The position numbers and the translations under genes were made by a program. A stretch of DNA of 64,000 nt from NCBI RefSeq assembly GCF_024172185.1, contig NZ_JAMZEC010000001.1:4670001-4734000 (forward strand). Reading direction: 5' to 3'. This document shows positions 1 through 8,082 of this stretch, piece by piece. The stretch is from Nonomuraea roseoviolacea subsp. carminata. GTDB lineage: Bacteria; Actinomycetota; Actinomycetes; Streptosporangiales; Streptosporangiaceae. The first letter of the stretch is position 1; every line of letters begins with the position of its first letter. The notes under the pieces were generated by a model that saw only the letters and a list, made by a program, of their open reading frames with translations, had not been told where the DNA came from and made no database searches.

Positions 1-660
1 CCACATGTGGCACAGGTAGCCGATCATGGCCAGCCGGGTGCCGCGGTCGCGCAGGATGCGCCGGGCCTGGCGCGGGTCGAGCACCGCGGCGGGGAACGGG
101 TACGGCCCCTCCTTGACCACGGTCAGCGTGACCAGCCCGCCGGCCAGGGTGAGCACCGAGGTGGCCACGATGACGGTGCGCCAGTTCAGCCCGCCGAGCC
201 CGTTGATCAGGTGCGGGACGCCGGAGCTCACGGTCAGCGCCCCGACCAGCAGCCCCATGGCCGCCCCGCGGCCGTCGCGGTACCAGGTGGAGATGAGCTT
301 CAGCGACGGCGGGTAGACGCCGGCGATGAACAGGCCGGTGGCGAAGCGGGCCAGGCTGCCGGTGAGCGCGTCGTGGGTCAGCAGCAGCGCCAGGTTGGCG
401 ACGGCGGCGCCGATCGAGCTCAGGAAGATCAGCCGGATCGGCGACAGCGCGTCGGACACGACGAACACCGCCGACAGCACGGCCCCCGCCACGAACCCCC
501 ACTGCACGGAGATGGTGAGCCAGGCCGCGAGGTCGGGCGTGAGGTGCCACTCCTGCCGCACCTGCGGGATCACCGCGGTCGCGGAGAACCAGGTCGACTT
601 CAGCAGCAGCAGTGTCCCCGCGAGGATGAGCAGGTTGCGGCGGGCGTCCGGACGGGTCAC
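1..660 (-). CDS. MFS transporter, N-terminal part (cut by window edge)
   Basis: Reading the minus strand from a GTG at 660 gives 220 uninterrupted codons running off the window start. The protein begins VTRPDARRNLLILAGTLLLL and shows about six hydrophobic segments. These are separated by short charged loops such as RDGRG, typical of the N-terminal half of a 12-helix major facilitator superfamily transporter. It acts in the cytoplasmic membrane and its substrate cannot be told. It lies 54 bases downstream of the CGNR gene on the same strand, so the two may be cotranscribed. It is on the same strand as the phosphonate operon but is separated from it by a strong terminator-like palindrome and two other genes, so a role as exporter of that product is only a possibility. 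The start is chosen because no better in-frame start with a ribosome site is seen upstream. Confidence 0.85.
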   Translation of the reverse strand, partial: MTRPDARRNLLILAGTLLLLKSTWFSATAVIPQVRQEWHLTPDLAAWLTISVQWGFVAGAVLSAVFVVSDALSPIRLIFLSSIGAAVANLALLLTHDALTGSLARFATGLFIAGVYPPSLKLISTWYRDGRGAAMGLLVGALTVSSGVPHLINGLGGLNWRTVIVATSVLTLAGGLVTLTVVKEGPYPFPAAVLDPRQARRILRDRGTRLAMIGYLCHMW

Positions 661-714
661 GGGACCGGTCCCTTCTACGGCGAGGCGTCCTGCGTGGACG
701 GCGGCGTTTGCGGG

Positions 715-1275
715 TCAGGCGGGGGCCGACGCCCGGCGTGCCCGGTAGGCGGCGACCGTGTTGCGGTTGAGGCAGGTCTTGGAGCAGTAGCGGCGGCGCG
801 GGCCGCGCGAGACGTCGGCGTAGACGCGCTCGCACGCGGCGTCGAGGCAGACGCCGAGCCGGGAGGCGCCGTGGTCGCAGATGACGAACGCCAGCCCGAC
901 CGCGGTGTTGGCCCGGACACGGTCGACGAGCACGGCGCCGGGCGGGCCGTAGTGCAGGTGGGGGCCCTCGCCGTGGTCGGAGACGTGCGGGTGCATGGGC
1001 ACCTCGGCCATCACGCCGTTGAGCAGGTCGATGGCCCGCGCCTCGTCGGTCTCGGCGAAGACGGGCCGCAGCCGCCGCGCCCACCGGCGCAGGGCCTCGG
1101 CCTCGTCGTCGCTCACGGGGCCGTCGACCTTGAAGTTGTACGAGGCCAGCAGCGCGCCCAGGGCCTCGGGGGAGGGGTCACCGGCGTCGGCCGTGACCGC
1201 GTTGACCAGGGCCACGGCCGTGCCCACGCCGTCGTTGCGGTAGCCGGTCACCTCGGTGGGGCTGGTTCTCGCCAT
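715..1275 (-). CDS. CGNR zinc-finger (ABATE-domain) regulator
   Basis: The 186-residue product starts MARTSPTEVTGYRNDG. Its N-terminal ABATE-like region has the pattern of an N-terminal 'LVNAV' helix. Its C-terminal CGNR-type zinc finger has cysteines in CLDAACERVYAD and RRRYCSKTCLNRNTVAAYRARR. CGNR proteins are small putative DNA-binding regulators common in actinobacteria. An in-frame ATG at 1311 would add 12 residues (MSFPLYLDYDGF). The start at 1275 is preferred because family members usually begin close to the conserved region, but the site is uncertain. The gene is divergent from the 61-residue zinc-ribbon-like gene and precedes the MFS gene, which it may regulate. Confidence 0.8.
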   Translation of the reverse strand: MARTSPTEVTGYRNDGVGTAVALVNAVTADAGDPSPEALGALLASYNFKVDGPVSDDEAEALRRWARRLRPVFAETDEARAIDLLNGVMAEVPMHPHVSDHGEGPHLHYGPPGAVLVDRVRANTAVGLAFVICDHGASRLGVCLDAACERVYADVSRGPRRRYCSKTCLNRNTVAAYRARRASAPA

Positions 1276-1336
1276 GAATCCATCGTAATCTAAATACAGC
1301 GGGAATGACATTACGCCCTTCTGCGAAGGTGGGGTC

Positions 1337-1522
1337 ATGGACCTGAAGGCGTGCGAAGTCTGCGGCTCGGCGGCGGAGCAGGAGATCCTGTCCGGCCATT
1401 CGACCTCGCTCGGACGGGTCATCTACGTCCGGTGCGGGTGCGGCGGCATGGGCGTGCAGTTGATCACGTACGACGCCGCGGCGGCCATCGTGGAGCTGGC
1501 CGGGCCGGCGGGTCAGGGCTGA
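1337..1522 (+). CDS. Small zinc-ribbon-like protein, unknown function
   Basis: A 61-residue protein, MDLKACEVCGSAAEQEILSG..., with one CxxC pair near the N-terminus (CEVC) and a second cysteine cluster (VRCGCGG) about 25 residues later. This spacing could bind one zinc ion. A purine-rich AAGGTGGGG lies just upstream of the ATG, a good ribosome site. The gene is divergent from the CGNR regulator, and its stop codon lies inside a long perfect palindrome. I do not recognise a named family, and nothing indicates a function beyond possible metal or nucleic-acid binding. Confidence 0.6.
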   Translation: MDLKACEVCGSAAEQEILSGHSTSLGRVIYVRCGCGGMGVQLITYDAAAAIVELAGPAGQG

Positions 1523-1535
1523 CCCGCCGGCCCGG
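1500..1535. terminator. Perfect 17-bp stem palindrome, bidirectional terminator candidate
   Basis: Arms CCGGGCCGGCGGGTCAG and its exact complement are separated by two bases. The hairpin overlaps the TGA of the small zinc-ribbon gene and ends 14 bases from the stop of the aldehyde dehydrogenase gene on the other strand. It can therefore end transcription from both sides and marks the 3' boundary of the phosphonate operon. Confidence 0.7.
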
Positions 1536-1549
1536 TGGGCGACCGGGTG

Positions 1550-2938
1550 TCAGGGGAGGGGGAGCGTGACGGTCTTCGTCACGCTCATCTCCCTGATGGC
1601 GTAGCGGACGCCCTCCCGGCCGAGCCCGCTCGCCTTGACGCCGCCGAACGGGATATGCGGCGAGTCGAACTGCGGCCCCGCGTTCAGGTTGACGGCCCCG
1701 ACGCGCAGGCCCGCCGCGATCCGCATGAAGGCCGTCACGTCCGAGGTCACCACGCCGGACTGCAGCCCGTACGCGGTGCCGTTGGCCACCGCGATCGCCT
1801 CGTCCACGTCGCCGACCCGGATCACCGGGGCGACGGGGCCGAAGGTCTCCTCCACCACCAGCTCCACGCCGGGCGGCACGTGGTCGAGGACGGCCGGCGT
1901 GAGCAGCGCGCCCTTCCGCTCACCGCCGCACAGCGGCTTGGCGCCCGCGGCGACCGCGTCGTGGAGGCGCCGCTCGACCTCGGCCGCCGCCTCCTCGCTG
2001 ATGAGCGGCCCGACCTGGGTGGCCGGGTCGAGCGGGTCGCCGGTCCGCCGGTCCCGGGCGGCCTGCGCCAGCCGCGACACCAGCGGGTCGGCGATCTCGC
2101 CGACCGCGATCACCCGTTTGACGCCGCGGCACGACTGGCCGGCCGTGGCGAAGGCGCCGTCGGCCGCGAGCCGCGCCGCCAGGTCGAGGTCGGCGTCCGG
2201 CAGCACGATCAGCGGGTCGTTGCCGCCCAGCTCCAGCAGCAGCTTCCGGCCCGCCGCGGCCGCCGCCACGGCCCGCCCCGTGCGCACCGAGCCGGTGAAC
2301 GTCACCATGTCCACCTCGGGGTGACCGGCCAGCGCCGGGCCGATCTCGCCCGGCGCCCCCGTCGTCACCACCAGCAGCTCGGGCGGCAGCCCGGCCTCGA
2401 CCAGCAGGGCGGCGAAGGCCAGGGCCGTCAGCGGCGTCCGCTCCGACGGCTTGAGCACGACCGCGCAGCCGGCCGCCACGGCCGGCGCCACCTTGACGAC
2501 GACCTGGTTCAGCGGCCGGTTGAACGGGGTGAGCGCCGCGACGATCCCGGCGGGTTCGAGCAGGGTCACCGCCAGCCGGTCCCGCGCGGGCAGGGGGATG
2601 CTCTCCCCGCGCAGCCGCTCCGCCTCCTCGGCCGCCACGGTCAGGTTGGCGGCGGCCCGTTCGACCTCCTTGCGGGTCTCGGCCACGCACACGCCCGACT
2701 CGCGGGTGATCAGCGTGGCGGTCTCGGCGGCGCGGTCCGCGAGCAGCGCGGCGGCGCGGCGCAGCACCGCCGACCGGTCCCCTGGCGGCATCGGCCGCCA
2801 GGCCGCCCGGACGCGGCGGATCGCGTCGTCCAGCTCCCGGGGCGTGTCGGCGGGCACGGTGCCGACCGTCTCGCCGTCCCAGGGGCTGCGCACCTCGATC
2901 CGCCGGTCCGCGGGCCGGAGGGCGCCGTCACGAAACAC
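1550..2938 (-). CDS. phpJ: Aldehyde dehydrogenase, probable phosphonoformaldehyde dehydrogenase (PhpJ-like)
   Basis: The 462-residue protein is a complete NAD(P)-dependent aldehyde dehydrogenase. Visible are the lysine motif VVLKPSERTP, the catalytic Glu236 in LELGGNDP, the nucleophile Cys270 in GQSCRGVKR (34 residues later, the usual spacing) and EETFGPV near the C-terminus. It resembles the phosphonoacetaldehyde/lactaldehyde dehydrogenase branch. It is the last gene of the phosphonate operon. There it most likely oxidises phosphonoformaldehyde to phosphonoformate, the job assigned to PhpJ in phosphinothricin biosynthesis. Its start overlaps the end of the CPEP mutase gene by 11 bases, implying translational coupling. 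The alternative, oxidation of phosphonoacetaldehyde, is less likely because the operon also encodes the reductase and dioxygenase route. The function is inferred from context; the family is certain. Confidence 0.85.
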   Translation of the reverse strand: MFRDGALRPADRRIEVRSPWDGETVGTVPADTPRELDDAIRRVRAAWRPMPPGDRSAVLRRAAALLADRAAETATLITRESGVCVAETRKEVERAAANLTVAAEEAERLRGESIPLPARDRLAVTLLEPAGIVAALTPFNRPLNQVVVKVAPAVAAGCAVVLKPSERTPLTALAFAALLVEAGLPPELLVVTTGAPGEIGPALAGHPEVDMVTFTGSVRTGRAVAAAAAGRKLLLELGGNDPLIVLPDADLDLAARLAADGAFATAGQSCRGVKRVIAVGEIADPLVSRLAQAARDRRTGDPLDPATQVGPLISEEAAAEVERRLHDAVAAGAKPLCGGERKGALLTPAVLDHVPPGVELVVEETFGPVAPVIRVGDVDEAIAVANGTAYGLQSGVVTSDVTAFMRIAAGLRVGAVNLNAGPQFDSPHIPFGGVKASGLGREGVRYAIREMSVTKTVTLPLP

Positions 2939-3824
2939 GGCCGTCGTCCTCCTTGACCACGAAGCGCGCCTCCAGCTCGGAGATCTTGGAGTAGCCGAAC
3001 ACCTCGAACAGCTCGTCGAAGGTCATCTGGAGGTCGGCCCGCTTCCAGAAGTCCTGGGTGGTGCCCTCGTCGCGGAGCGCGGCGAAGACCTTGCGCAGGA
3101 TCGCGGTGGCGGCGTACCAGCCGGACAGCGGGTAGATGGCGAGGTTGTAGCCGAGGGCCTCCAGCTCCTGCGTGGTCATCCACGGGGTCTTGCCGCCCTC
3201 GACCATGTTGGCCAGCAGCGGCGCGTCGATCTCGTCCCGGACCCGCTTCATCTCGTCGGCGTTGAGCATGGCCTCCAGGAAGATGCAGTCGGCGCCGGCC
3301 TGGACGTACTCCTTCGACCTGCGGATCGCCTCGTCCAGACCGAGCTTCTCGCGGGCGTCGGTCCGCGCGATGAGCACCCAGTCGGGGTCGGTGCGCGCCT
3401 CGACGGCCGCCTCGATCTTGCCGACCATCTCGCGGGTCGAGATGAGCCGCTTGCCCTCCAGGTGCCCGCAGCGCTTGGGCACGACCTGGTCCTCCAGGTG
3501 TCCGCCGACGATGCCGGCCCGCTCGAACTCGCGCACGCACCGCCAGGTGTTCATCGCGTTGCCGTACCCGGCGTCGATGTCCATGATCACCGGCAGGTCG
3601 ACCGCCAGGCAGATGTTCTTGGCGTTCCACGCCATCTCGGTGATGGTGGTGAACCCGAGGTCGGGCATGCCCAGCATGGAGGCGGAGGTGCCCGAGCCGG
3701 TCATGTGGACGGCGGGGAAGCCGGCCTGCTCGATCACCTTGGCGCTCAGGGCGTCGTAGGCGCTGGGCACGACCAGGATCTCGGGGGCGAGCATCAGGTC
3801 CTTGAACTGCTTGGCGCGTGACAT
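2928..3824 (-). CDS. bcpA: Carboxyphosphonoenolpyruvate (CPEP) phosphonomutase
   Basis: A 298-residue member of the isocitrate lyase/PEP mutase superfamily (TIM barrel). Key motifs are VPSAYDALSAKVIEQAGFPA, the metal-binding DIDAGYG, and E111-D112-Q113 followed by K117-R118-C119-G120-H121, then ARTDAR and IFLEAML. The KRCGH loop belongs to the methylisocitrate-lyase/CPEP-mutase branch, in contrast to the EDKxxxxxNS loop of PEP mutase. From memory the sequence is strikingly close to the CPEP mutase of bialaphos producers (HMTGSGTSASMLG, YNLAIYPLSGW, YSKISELEARFV). The enzyme rearranges and decarboxylates CPEP to phosphinopyruvate, forming the P-H bond. It overlaps the enolase gene by 31 bases and the dehydrogenase gene by 11, so it sits in a coupled operon. 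Confidence 0.88.
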   Translation of the reverse strand: MSRAKQFKDLMLAPEILVVPSAYDALSAKVIEQAGFPAVHMTGSGTSASMLGMPDLGFTTITEMAWNAKNICLAVDLPVIMDIDAGYGNAMNTWRCVREFERAGIVGGHLEDQVVPKRCGHLEGKRLISTREMVGKIEAAVEARTDPDWVLIARTDAREKLGLDEAIRRSKEYVQAGADCIFLEAMLNADEMKRVRDEIDAPLLANMVEGGKTPWMTTQELEALGYNLAIYPLSGWYAATAILRKVFAALRDEGTTQDFWKRADLQMTFDELFEVFGYSKISELEARFVVKEDDGRVS

Positions 3825-5137
3825 GCCGCTGCTCCTTCGTGGGTGGTTTCCTGAACGGGATCGGTGGCTTCCTGAACGGGATCGGTGGCTTCCTGAACGG
3901 GATCGTCCGTGAGGGTCTCGGCCAGCCGGATGAGCTGGTTGTACTTGGCGATGCGGTCACCCCTGCGGGGGCCGCCGATCTTGATCCACTCCGCGCCGAC
4001 CGCCACCGCGAGGTCGCACATGGCGGTGTCCTCGGTCTCGCCGGAGCGGTGCGACACGACCAGGCGCAGGCCGAGCGCGCGGGCGGCCGCGGCGGCCTCC
4101 AGCGTGGCGGTGACCGTCCCGGCCTGGCTCGGCTTGAGCAGGACCGCGTCGGCCAGCCCGGGCACGACCCGGCCGGCGTCGGAGGCGAACAGGTCGTCGC
4201 CGACCACGGTCACCCCCGCCTCCCGCGCCGCGGGCAGGAACGCCCGCCAGGTCCCGGTGTCGGCGGGGTCGAACGGGTCCTCCAGGTACGCGATGCCGTG
4301 GGTGACGGCCAGGTCGAGCAGGAGCGCCGCGAAGGCGGCCGAGGCGTGCTCGCGGCCCTCGTACCGGTATCGGCCGGGGCCCGCGAGCAGGTGCTCGGCC
4401 GCCACGTCCGCGCCCAGGCCGGCCCGGTGCCCCTCGCACGCCGCGCGCAGCTCCTCCAGCCGACGCGCGCAGCTCCAGCCGGGGGCCAGCAGGCCGCTGG
4501 AGGCCGAGATCGCCACCGCGCCGCCGCCGGAACGCCGCCGCCCGTCCGCGCCGGAAGGTCCCGCGTCGGACAGCCGCCGCTCCAGCGCGCCGTAGATCTC
4601 CAGGGCGGCCCGCACGTCGCCGGTCAGGGTCCCGGTGTCCGGGACGGCCATGATCTGCTGGAACGAGTCGGGCGCCCCGTCGTGGTGGATGCCGCCGGAG
4701 AAGGCGTTCACCAGCAGCCGCGGCATGCGCGGCGGGTGCGGGAACAGCCCGGACATCCACCCGCGCAGCGACACCCCGGACCCGGCGGCCAGCGCCCTGG
4801 CGTGGGCCAGCGACACCGCCAGCGTGACGTCGGCGCCGAGCCCGTGCCGGTCGTCCAGCTCGCGCAGCCGCCGGTCGAGGTCGCCCTGCCCGGTCAGCGG
4901 GACGCCGGTCAGCCCGTCGCGGAGCAGGCGGACGACCGGCCCGTCCCCGAGGTCGCCCAGCTCGCCGGTGCGCAGCCCCCGGCGGCGTTCCAGGCGACCC
5001 GGCGCGATGGCCACCGGGCAGGAGCCGCGCCCCCACGCGTCCCCGGCGCGCACGTCGGCCTCCACGGTGGGCCGGCCGCGCGAGTCGAGGATGCCGCGCA
5101 GCCGCAGCCCGGTCACGGCGCTCATGGCTCGGGTCAT
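3794..5137 (-). CDS. phpG: Enolase homologue of phosphinate biosynthesis (PhpG-like)
   Basis: A 447-residue enolase-superfamily protein. The N-terminal ILDSRGRPTVEADV, the middle SGGIHHDGAPDSFQQIM, the metal-binding YLEDPF and GDD, LLKPSQAGT (catalytic Lys region), VSHRSGETEDT and the C-terminal KIGGPRRGDRIAKYNQLIRL are all recognisable. It differs from housekeeping enolase at several loops. The tail is extended by three DPVQEAT heptads and a basic end that overlaps the CPEP mutase gene. In phosphinothricin clusters the enolase homologue is proposed to help form CPEP from CMP-phosphonoformate and a three-carbon phosphoester; that step is proposed rather than proven. The ATG at 5137 overlaps the stop of the phosphoglycerate mutase gene (ATGA). 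A second ATG at 5125 is possible. Confidence 0.85.
   Translation of the reverse strand: MTRAMSAVTGLRLRGILDSRGRPTVEADVRAGDAWGRGSCPVAIAPGRLERRRGLRTGELGDLGDGPVVRLLRDGLTGVPLTGQGDLDRRLRELDDRHGLGADVTLAVSLAHARALAAGSGVSLRGWMSGLFPHPPRMPRLLVNAFSGGIHHDGAPDSFQQIMAVPDTGTLTGDVRAALEIYGALERRLSDAGPSGADGRRRSGGGAVAISASSGLLAPGWSCARRLEELRAACEGHRAGLGADVAAEHLLAGPGRYRYEGREHASAAFAALLLDLAVTHGIAYLEDPFDPADTGTWRAFLPAAREAGVTVVGDDLFASDAGRVVPGLADAVLLKPSQAGTVTATLEAAAAARALGLRLVVSHRSGETEDTAMCDLAVAVGAEWIKIGGPRRGDRIAKYNQLIRLAETLTDDPVQEATDPVQEATDPVQETTHEGAAACHAPSSSRT
3842..3904. repeat. Three 21-bp direct tandem repeats
   Basis: Three consecutive copies of a 21-base unit (3842-3862, 3863-3883, 3884-3904), differing at one base in the first copy. 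In the enolase reading frame they encode three heptads of the form DPVQEAT at the C-terminus. They lie just upstream of the CPEP mutase start, outside its coding region. Confidence 0.95.
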
Positions 5138-6405
5138 GCCGGGCCCCGCAGGCTCCGCAGCCACGGCATCAGCTCGCTGGCGCGCTTGATCGGCAGGTCG
5201 CCGCGGGCCGCCGCGGCCTCGCCGAACGACGTGACCCCGTCGGGCGTGATCCCGGGCCCGGCCACCGCGAGCGGCACCTTGTCGTCGGTGTGGATGCCGG
5301 CCTCGCACGGGGTGGCGTGGTCGCAGGTGACGACGAGGGTGTCGGACGGCCCGATCGCCGCCCGCAGCGGCCCCGCGAGGTGGGCGTCGATGTCGGCGAC
5401 GGCGCGGGTCTTCTCCTCGGGCTGGTTGTCGTGGCCCGGCTCGTCCGGCCCCTTGATGTGCGCGAACACCACGTCGGCCGGGTCGGCGAGCAGCCTGGGC
5501 AGCAGCCGGGCGTAGAAGTCGGGCTCGGGCTGGCCGGGCGCGGGCTTGGCCGTGGTGAACTCGGCCCCGATGAGCCGGGCCAGGCCCCGCTCGGCCGGCA
5601 CCTGGCCGTACATGGAGACCCGGCCCCTGACCGGCGGCAGGTCGGGCAGCCGGTGCCCGCCGTCGCGGACCAGCAGCACGTTGGCCGGCTTGCGGCCGGC
5701 CGCGGCGCGCCGCCGGTTGACCTCGCTGGCCCGCAGGACCCGCGCGCTCGCCGCGACGAAGGAGTTGACCAGCTCGGCGACCAGGTGCGCGGCCGGGTCG
5801 TCCACCAGCGCCCGGGCGGGCAGCGGCCGGTCGGGATGGTCGGCGACCGGCACGCCGAACGCCCCCTCCTTGACGAACCCGGGGTCGGTGTTGGACACCT
5901 CGCCCGACAGCCGCCTGTTCCTGCTGCTGAAGGCGAGGATGCCGCGGTGCCGGCCCCACCCGGTGAGGTGCACGCCGATGTCCGGGGCGGGCCGCACCTG
6001 CTCCAGGATCTCCGCGACGAGCAGCTCCATCTCCTCGTCGGTCAGGTCGCGGGACGTGCGCCGGTCGAGGCGGCCCGTCTCCTCGTTCAGGCTGGCGAAG
6101 TTGATGCGGAACGCCACGGAGTGCCCGTCGGGGTCCCAGTAGCGGTTGCCGTATCCCTCCAGCGGGCCGCGCCCGGTGTAGTAGACGGCCGGGTCGTACC
6201 CGAGCAGCGCCATCGCGCCGGAGTCGGACTCCGGCGGCACGCCGTCGGCGATGACCTCCAGCAGCCCGTTGCGGCCCTCGGTGGCCAGCCGGTCCAGGTG
6301 GGGGGTGGGCGCGGCCTCGAACGGCGTGCGCCCGCCCAGCGCCTCGCTCGGCCGGTCAGCTCCCCCGCACAGCGCGATCAGATAGAGCTTCCCGGATGCG
6401 CTCAT
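5134..6405 (-). CDS. phpH: Cofactor-independent phosphoglycerate mutase homologue (PhpH-like)
   Basis: A 423-residue protein of the alkaline phosphatase superfamily, archaeal ApgM type. The nucleophile is Ser62 in ESDSGAMALLGYDP. Metal ligands are expected in HIKGPDEPGHD and in TCDHATPC near residue 375. The length agrees with ApgM proteins. The gene lies between the cytidylyltransferase and enolase genes. In phosphinothricin clusters a homologue (PhpH) is placed at this stage and thought to handle the phosphoglycerate or CMP-phosphonoformate substrate on the way to CPEP. Its start lies inside the cytidylyltransferase gene (50-base overlap) and its stop overlaps the enolase start. It is not likely to be the housekeeping glycolytic enzyme, because all its neighbours are pathway genes. 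Confidence 0.84.
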   Translation of the reverse strand: MSASGKLYLIALCGGADRPSEALGGRTPFEAAPTPHLDRLATEGRNGLLEVIADGVPPESDSGAMALLGYDPAVYYTGRGPLEGYGNRYWDPDGHSVAFRINFASLNEETGRLDRRTSRDLTDEEMELLVAEILEQVRPAPDIGVHLTGWGRHRGILAFSSRNRRLSGEVSNTDPGFVKEGAFGVPVADHPDRPLPARALVDDPAAHLVAELVNSFVAASARVLRASEVNRRRAAAGRKPANVLLVRDGGHRLPDLPPVRGRVSMYGQVPAERGLARLIGAEFTTAKPAPGQPEPDFYARLLPRLLADPADVVFAHIKGPDEPGHDNQPEEKTRAVADIDAHLAGPLRAAIGPSDTLVVTCDHATPCEAGIHTDDKVPLAVAGPGITPDGVTSFGEAAAARGDLPIKRASELMPWLRSLRGPA

Positions 6406-6940
6406 CGAGCCTCCTCTCCTCGATCACCGCGGCGACCGCGGGCGGCACCAGGGAGCGCCAGTCGCCGCCGTCCGCGATGGCCCGCCTGACCCGGCTCCCG
6501 CTGATCGGCTTGTCCGCGCGCCGCCACATGACCTCGGTCCGCAGCCCGAGGGCGCCGAACCTGGCCACCTTGGTCTCGCCCCACTCGTCGTAGACGGTCA
6601 GGTAGTACGTGGCCTCGACCGGCGCGTAGTGGCGCAGCCGCTCGGGGAAGCCGTGCGGGAACGGCACGATCCGCAGCCGCTCCGCGGCGACGCCCGCCTC
6701 GCGCAGCGCCCCCTCGACCATCAGGTACCGGTCGTAGAAGGTGCACGGGTTGGCCTCGGGCGAGCCCCGCTCCGGGTCGGTGGCCTCGAAGGCGGTCTGC
6801 TCGGGGTCGGGGTTGGTGATGCCGACGACGAGCACGTCGCAGCGCTCCGCCCCGGCCAGCAGATACTCCAGGTGGCCGAGGTGCAGCGGCTGGAACCGGC
6901 CGTGGATCACGCCGACGGGGGCGCGGGTTCTCTCGCTCAC
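6356..6940 (-). CDS. phpF: Nucleotidyltransferase, probable CTP:phosphonoformate cytidylyltransferase (PhpF-like)
   Basis: A 194-residue protein of the nicotinamide-mononucleotide-adenylyltransferase-like family. The nucleotide-binding motif GRFQPLHLGH is at residues 14-23 (H20xGH23), and the second motif ISGSRVRRAI lies near residue 150. In phosphinothricin biosynthesis PhpF was shown to couple phosphonoformate to CMP, giving CMP-5'-phosphonoformate, which activates the C1 phosphonate for condensation. The position in the operon, next to the enolase and phosphoglycerate mutase homologues, supports the same role. The ATG overlaps the stop of the decarboxylase gene by four bases. A housekeeping NMN adenylyltransferase is unlikely given the context. 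Confidence 0.86.
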   Translation of the reverse strand: MSERTRAPVGVIHGRFQPLHLGHLEYLLAGAERCDVLVVGITNPDPEQTAFEATDPERGSPEANPCTFYDRYLMVEGALREAGVAAERLRIVPFPHGFPERLRHYAPVEATYYLTVYDEWGETKVARFGALGLRTEVMWRRADKPISGSRVRRAIADGGDWRSLVPPAVAAVIEERRLDERIREALSDRAVRGS

Positions 6941-8082
6941 TGGTCGCCTCCCGTGACGAAGGCGCGGAAGCGCCGCGCCACCTCCGACGGGTGGACGCGC
7001 GGCCGGCCGAGCCGGGCCGGGGAGCCCGGCCTGATCCGCAGCCGGACGAACGCGGGACCGTCACCGGCCTGCGCGTCCTTGAGCGCGTCCACGAACCCGG
7101 GCAGGTCGCCGCAGTCGTGCACGCGGGCGTACCCGCAGGCGGCGGCGACGCCGGGGAAGTCCACCTGGGCGGCGAGACTGCGCTGGCCGCCCGTGGAGTC
7201 GTGCACGCCGTTGTCCAGCAGCACGTGGACCAGCCGCCGAGCGGGATGGGCGGCGACCGTGGCGAGGGTGCCGAGCCGCATGAGCGCGGCGCCGTCCCCG
7301 TCCACGACCACCACCGGCCGGTCGGTGTGCCGGGCCACGCCCAGCCCCACCGCGGGGGCCGAGCCCATCGCGCCGACGAGGTAGAAGTGCTGCGGCCGGT
7401 CGGCGAGCGTGTACAGCTCGCGGCTCGTCTTGCCGGTCGTCGAGACCACCGCGGCCGCGCCGGGCAGGACGCCGAGCAGGTGCTCCAGCGCCTCGGTCCG
7501 CGTCGGGGGCCGCCCGCCCGCGCCGTGCCGGACGACCTCCGGGATCGCGGGGGCGTCCGGCTCGCGCTCCTCCAGCGGCTCGGGCGAGACGACGCCCTCG
7601 CGCAGCACGAAGGCGTACGGCAGCGACTCCCGCTCCATCGCGGCCCAGCCCGCGTCCAGGCAGGCGCCGAGCGCGCCCGGCTCGGACGGCAGCACGGCGT
7701 GCCCGACCCGCATGACCTCCAGCAGCGTCGGCGTGATGGCGCCCATCAGCTCGTGCTGCGGCTCGTCCGGCCGGCCCGGCTCGCCCCGCCAGGTGACGAT
7801 CACCGGGACCGGGATGCGGCTCGGGTGGTTGAGCGAGGTGAGCGGGTTGACCATGTTGCCCAGGCCGGAGTTCTGGGCGATGACGGCCGCCGGCGCCCCC
7901 GCCAGCCAGCAGCCCGCCGCCACGGCGACGGCCTCGCCCTCGTGGGTGGCGCGCACGTACCCCACGCCCGGGTCCGAGGCCACCCGGTTGATCAGCGGCG
8001 TGAGGTACGAGCACGGCACCCCCGTGACGTCGGCGACGCCACGGGAGGCCAGCTCGTCCAGCAGGGCGCGAGCCTCGATCAT
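6937..8082 (-). CDS. ppd: Phosphonopyruvate decarboxylase
   Basis: A 381-residue thiamine-diphosphate enzyme. The N-terminal pyrimidine-binding part contains GVPCSYLTPLIN and ATHEGEAVAVAAG (catalytic Glu). The C-terminal pyrophosphate-binding part contains VVVDGDGAALMRLGTLATV followed by LLDNGVHDSTGGQ, a signature of phosphonopyruvate decarboxylases. It removes CO2 from phosphonopyruvate to give phosphonoacetaldehyde, the irreversible step that drives phosphonate synthesis. It starts at an ATG that overlaps the PEP mutase stop (ATGA) and ends overlapping the cytidylyltransferase start in the same way. Confidence 0.93.
   Translation of the reverse strand: MIEARALLDELASRGVADVTGVPCSYLTPLINRVASDPGVGYVRATHEGEAVAVAAGCWLAGAPAAVIAQNSGLGNMVNPLTSLNHPSRIPVPVIVTWRGEPGRPDEPQHELMGAITPTLLEVMRVGHAVLPSEPGALGACLDAGWAAMERESLPYAFVLREGVVSPEPLEEREPDAPAIPEVVRHGAGGRPPTRTEALEHLLGVLPGAAAVVSTTGKTSRELYTLADRPQHFYLVGAMGSAPAVGLGVARHTDRPVVVVDGDGAALMRLGTLATVAAHPARRLVHVLLDNGVHDSTGGQRSLAAQVDFPGVAAACGYARVHDCGDLPGFVDALKDAQAGDGPAFVRLRIRPGSPARLGRPRVHPSEVARRFRAFVTGGDQ

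Noticed and set aside
5134..6405. Housekeeping glycolytic phosphoglycerate mutase
   Set aside because: It overlaps phosphonate genes on both sides, and its homologue is a standard member of phosphinothricin clusters.
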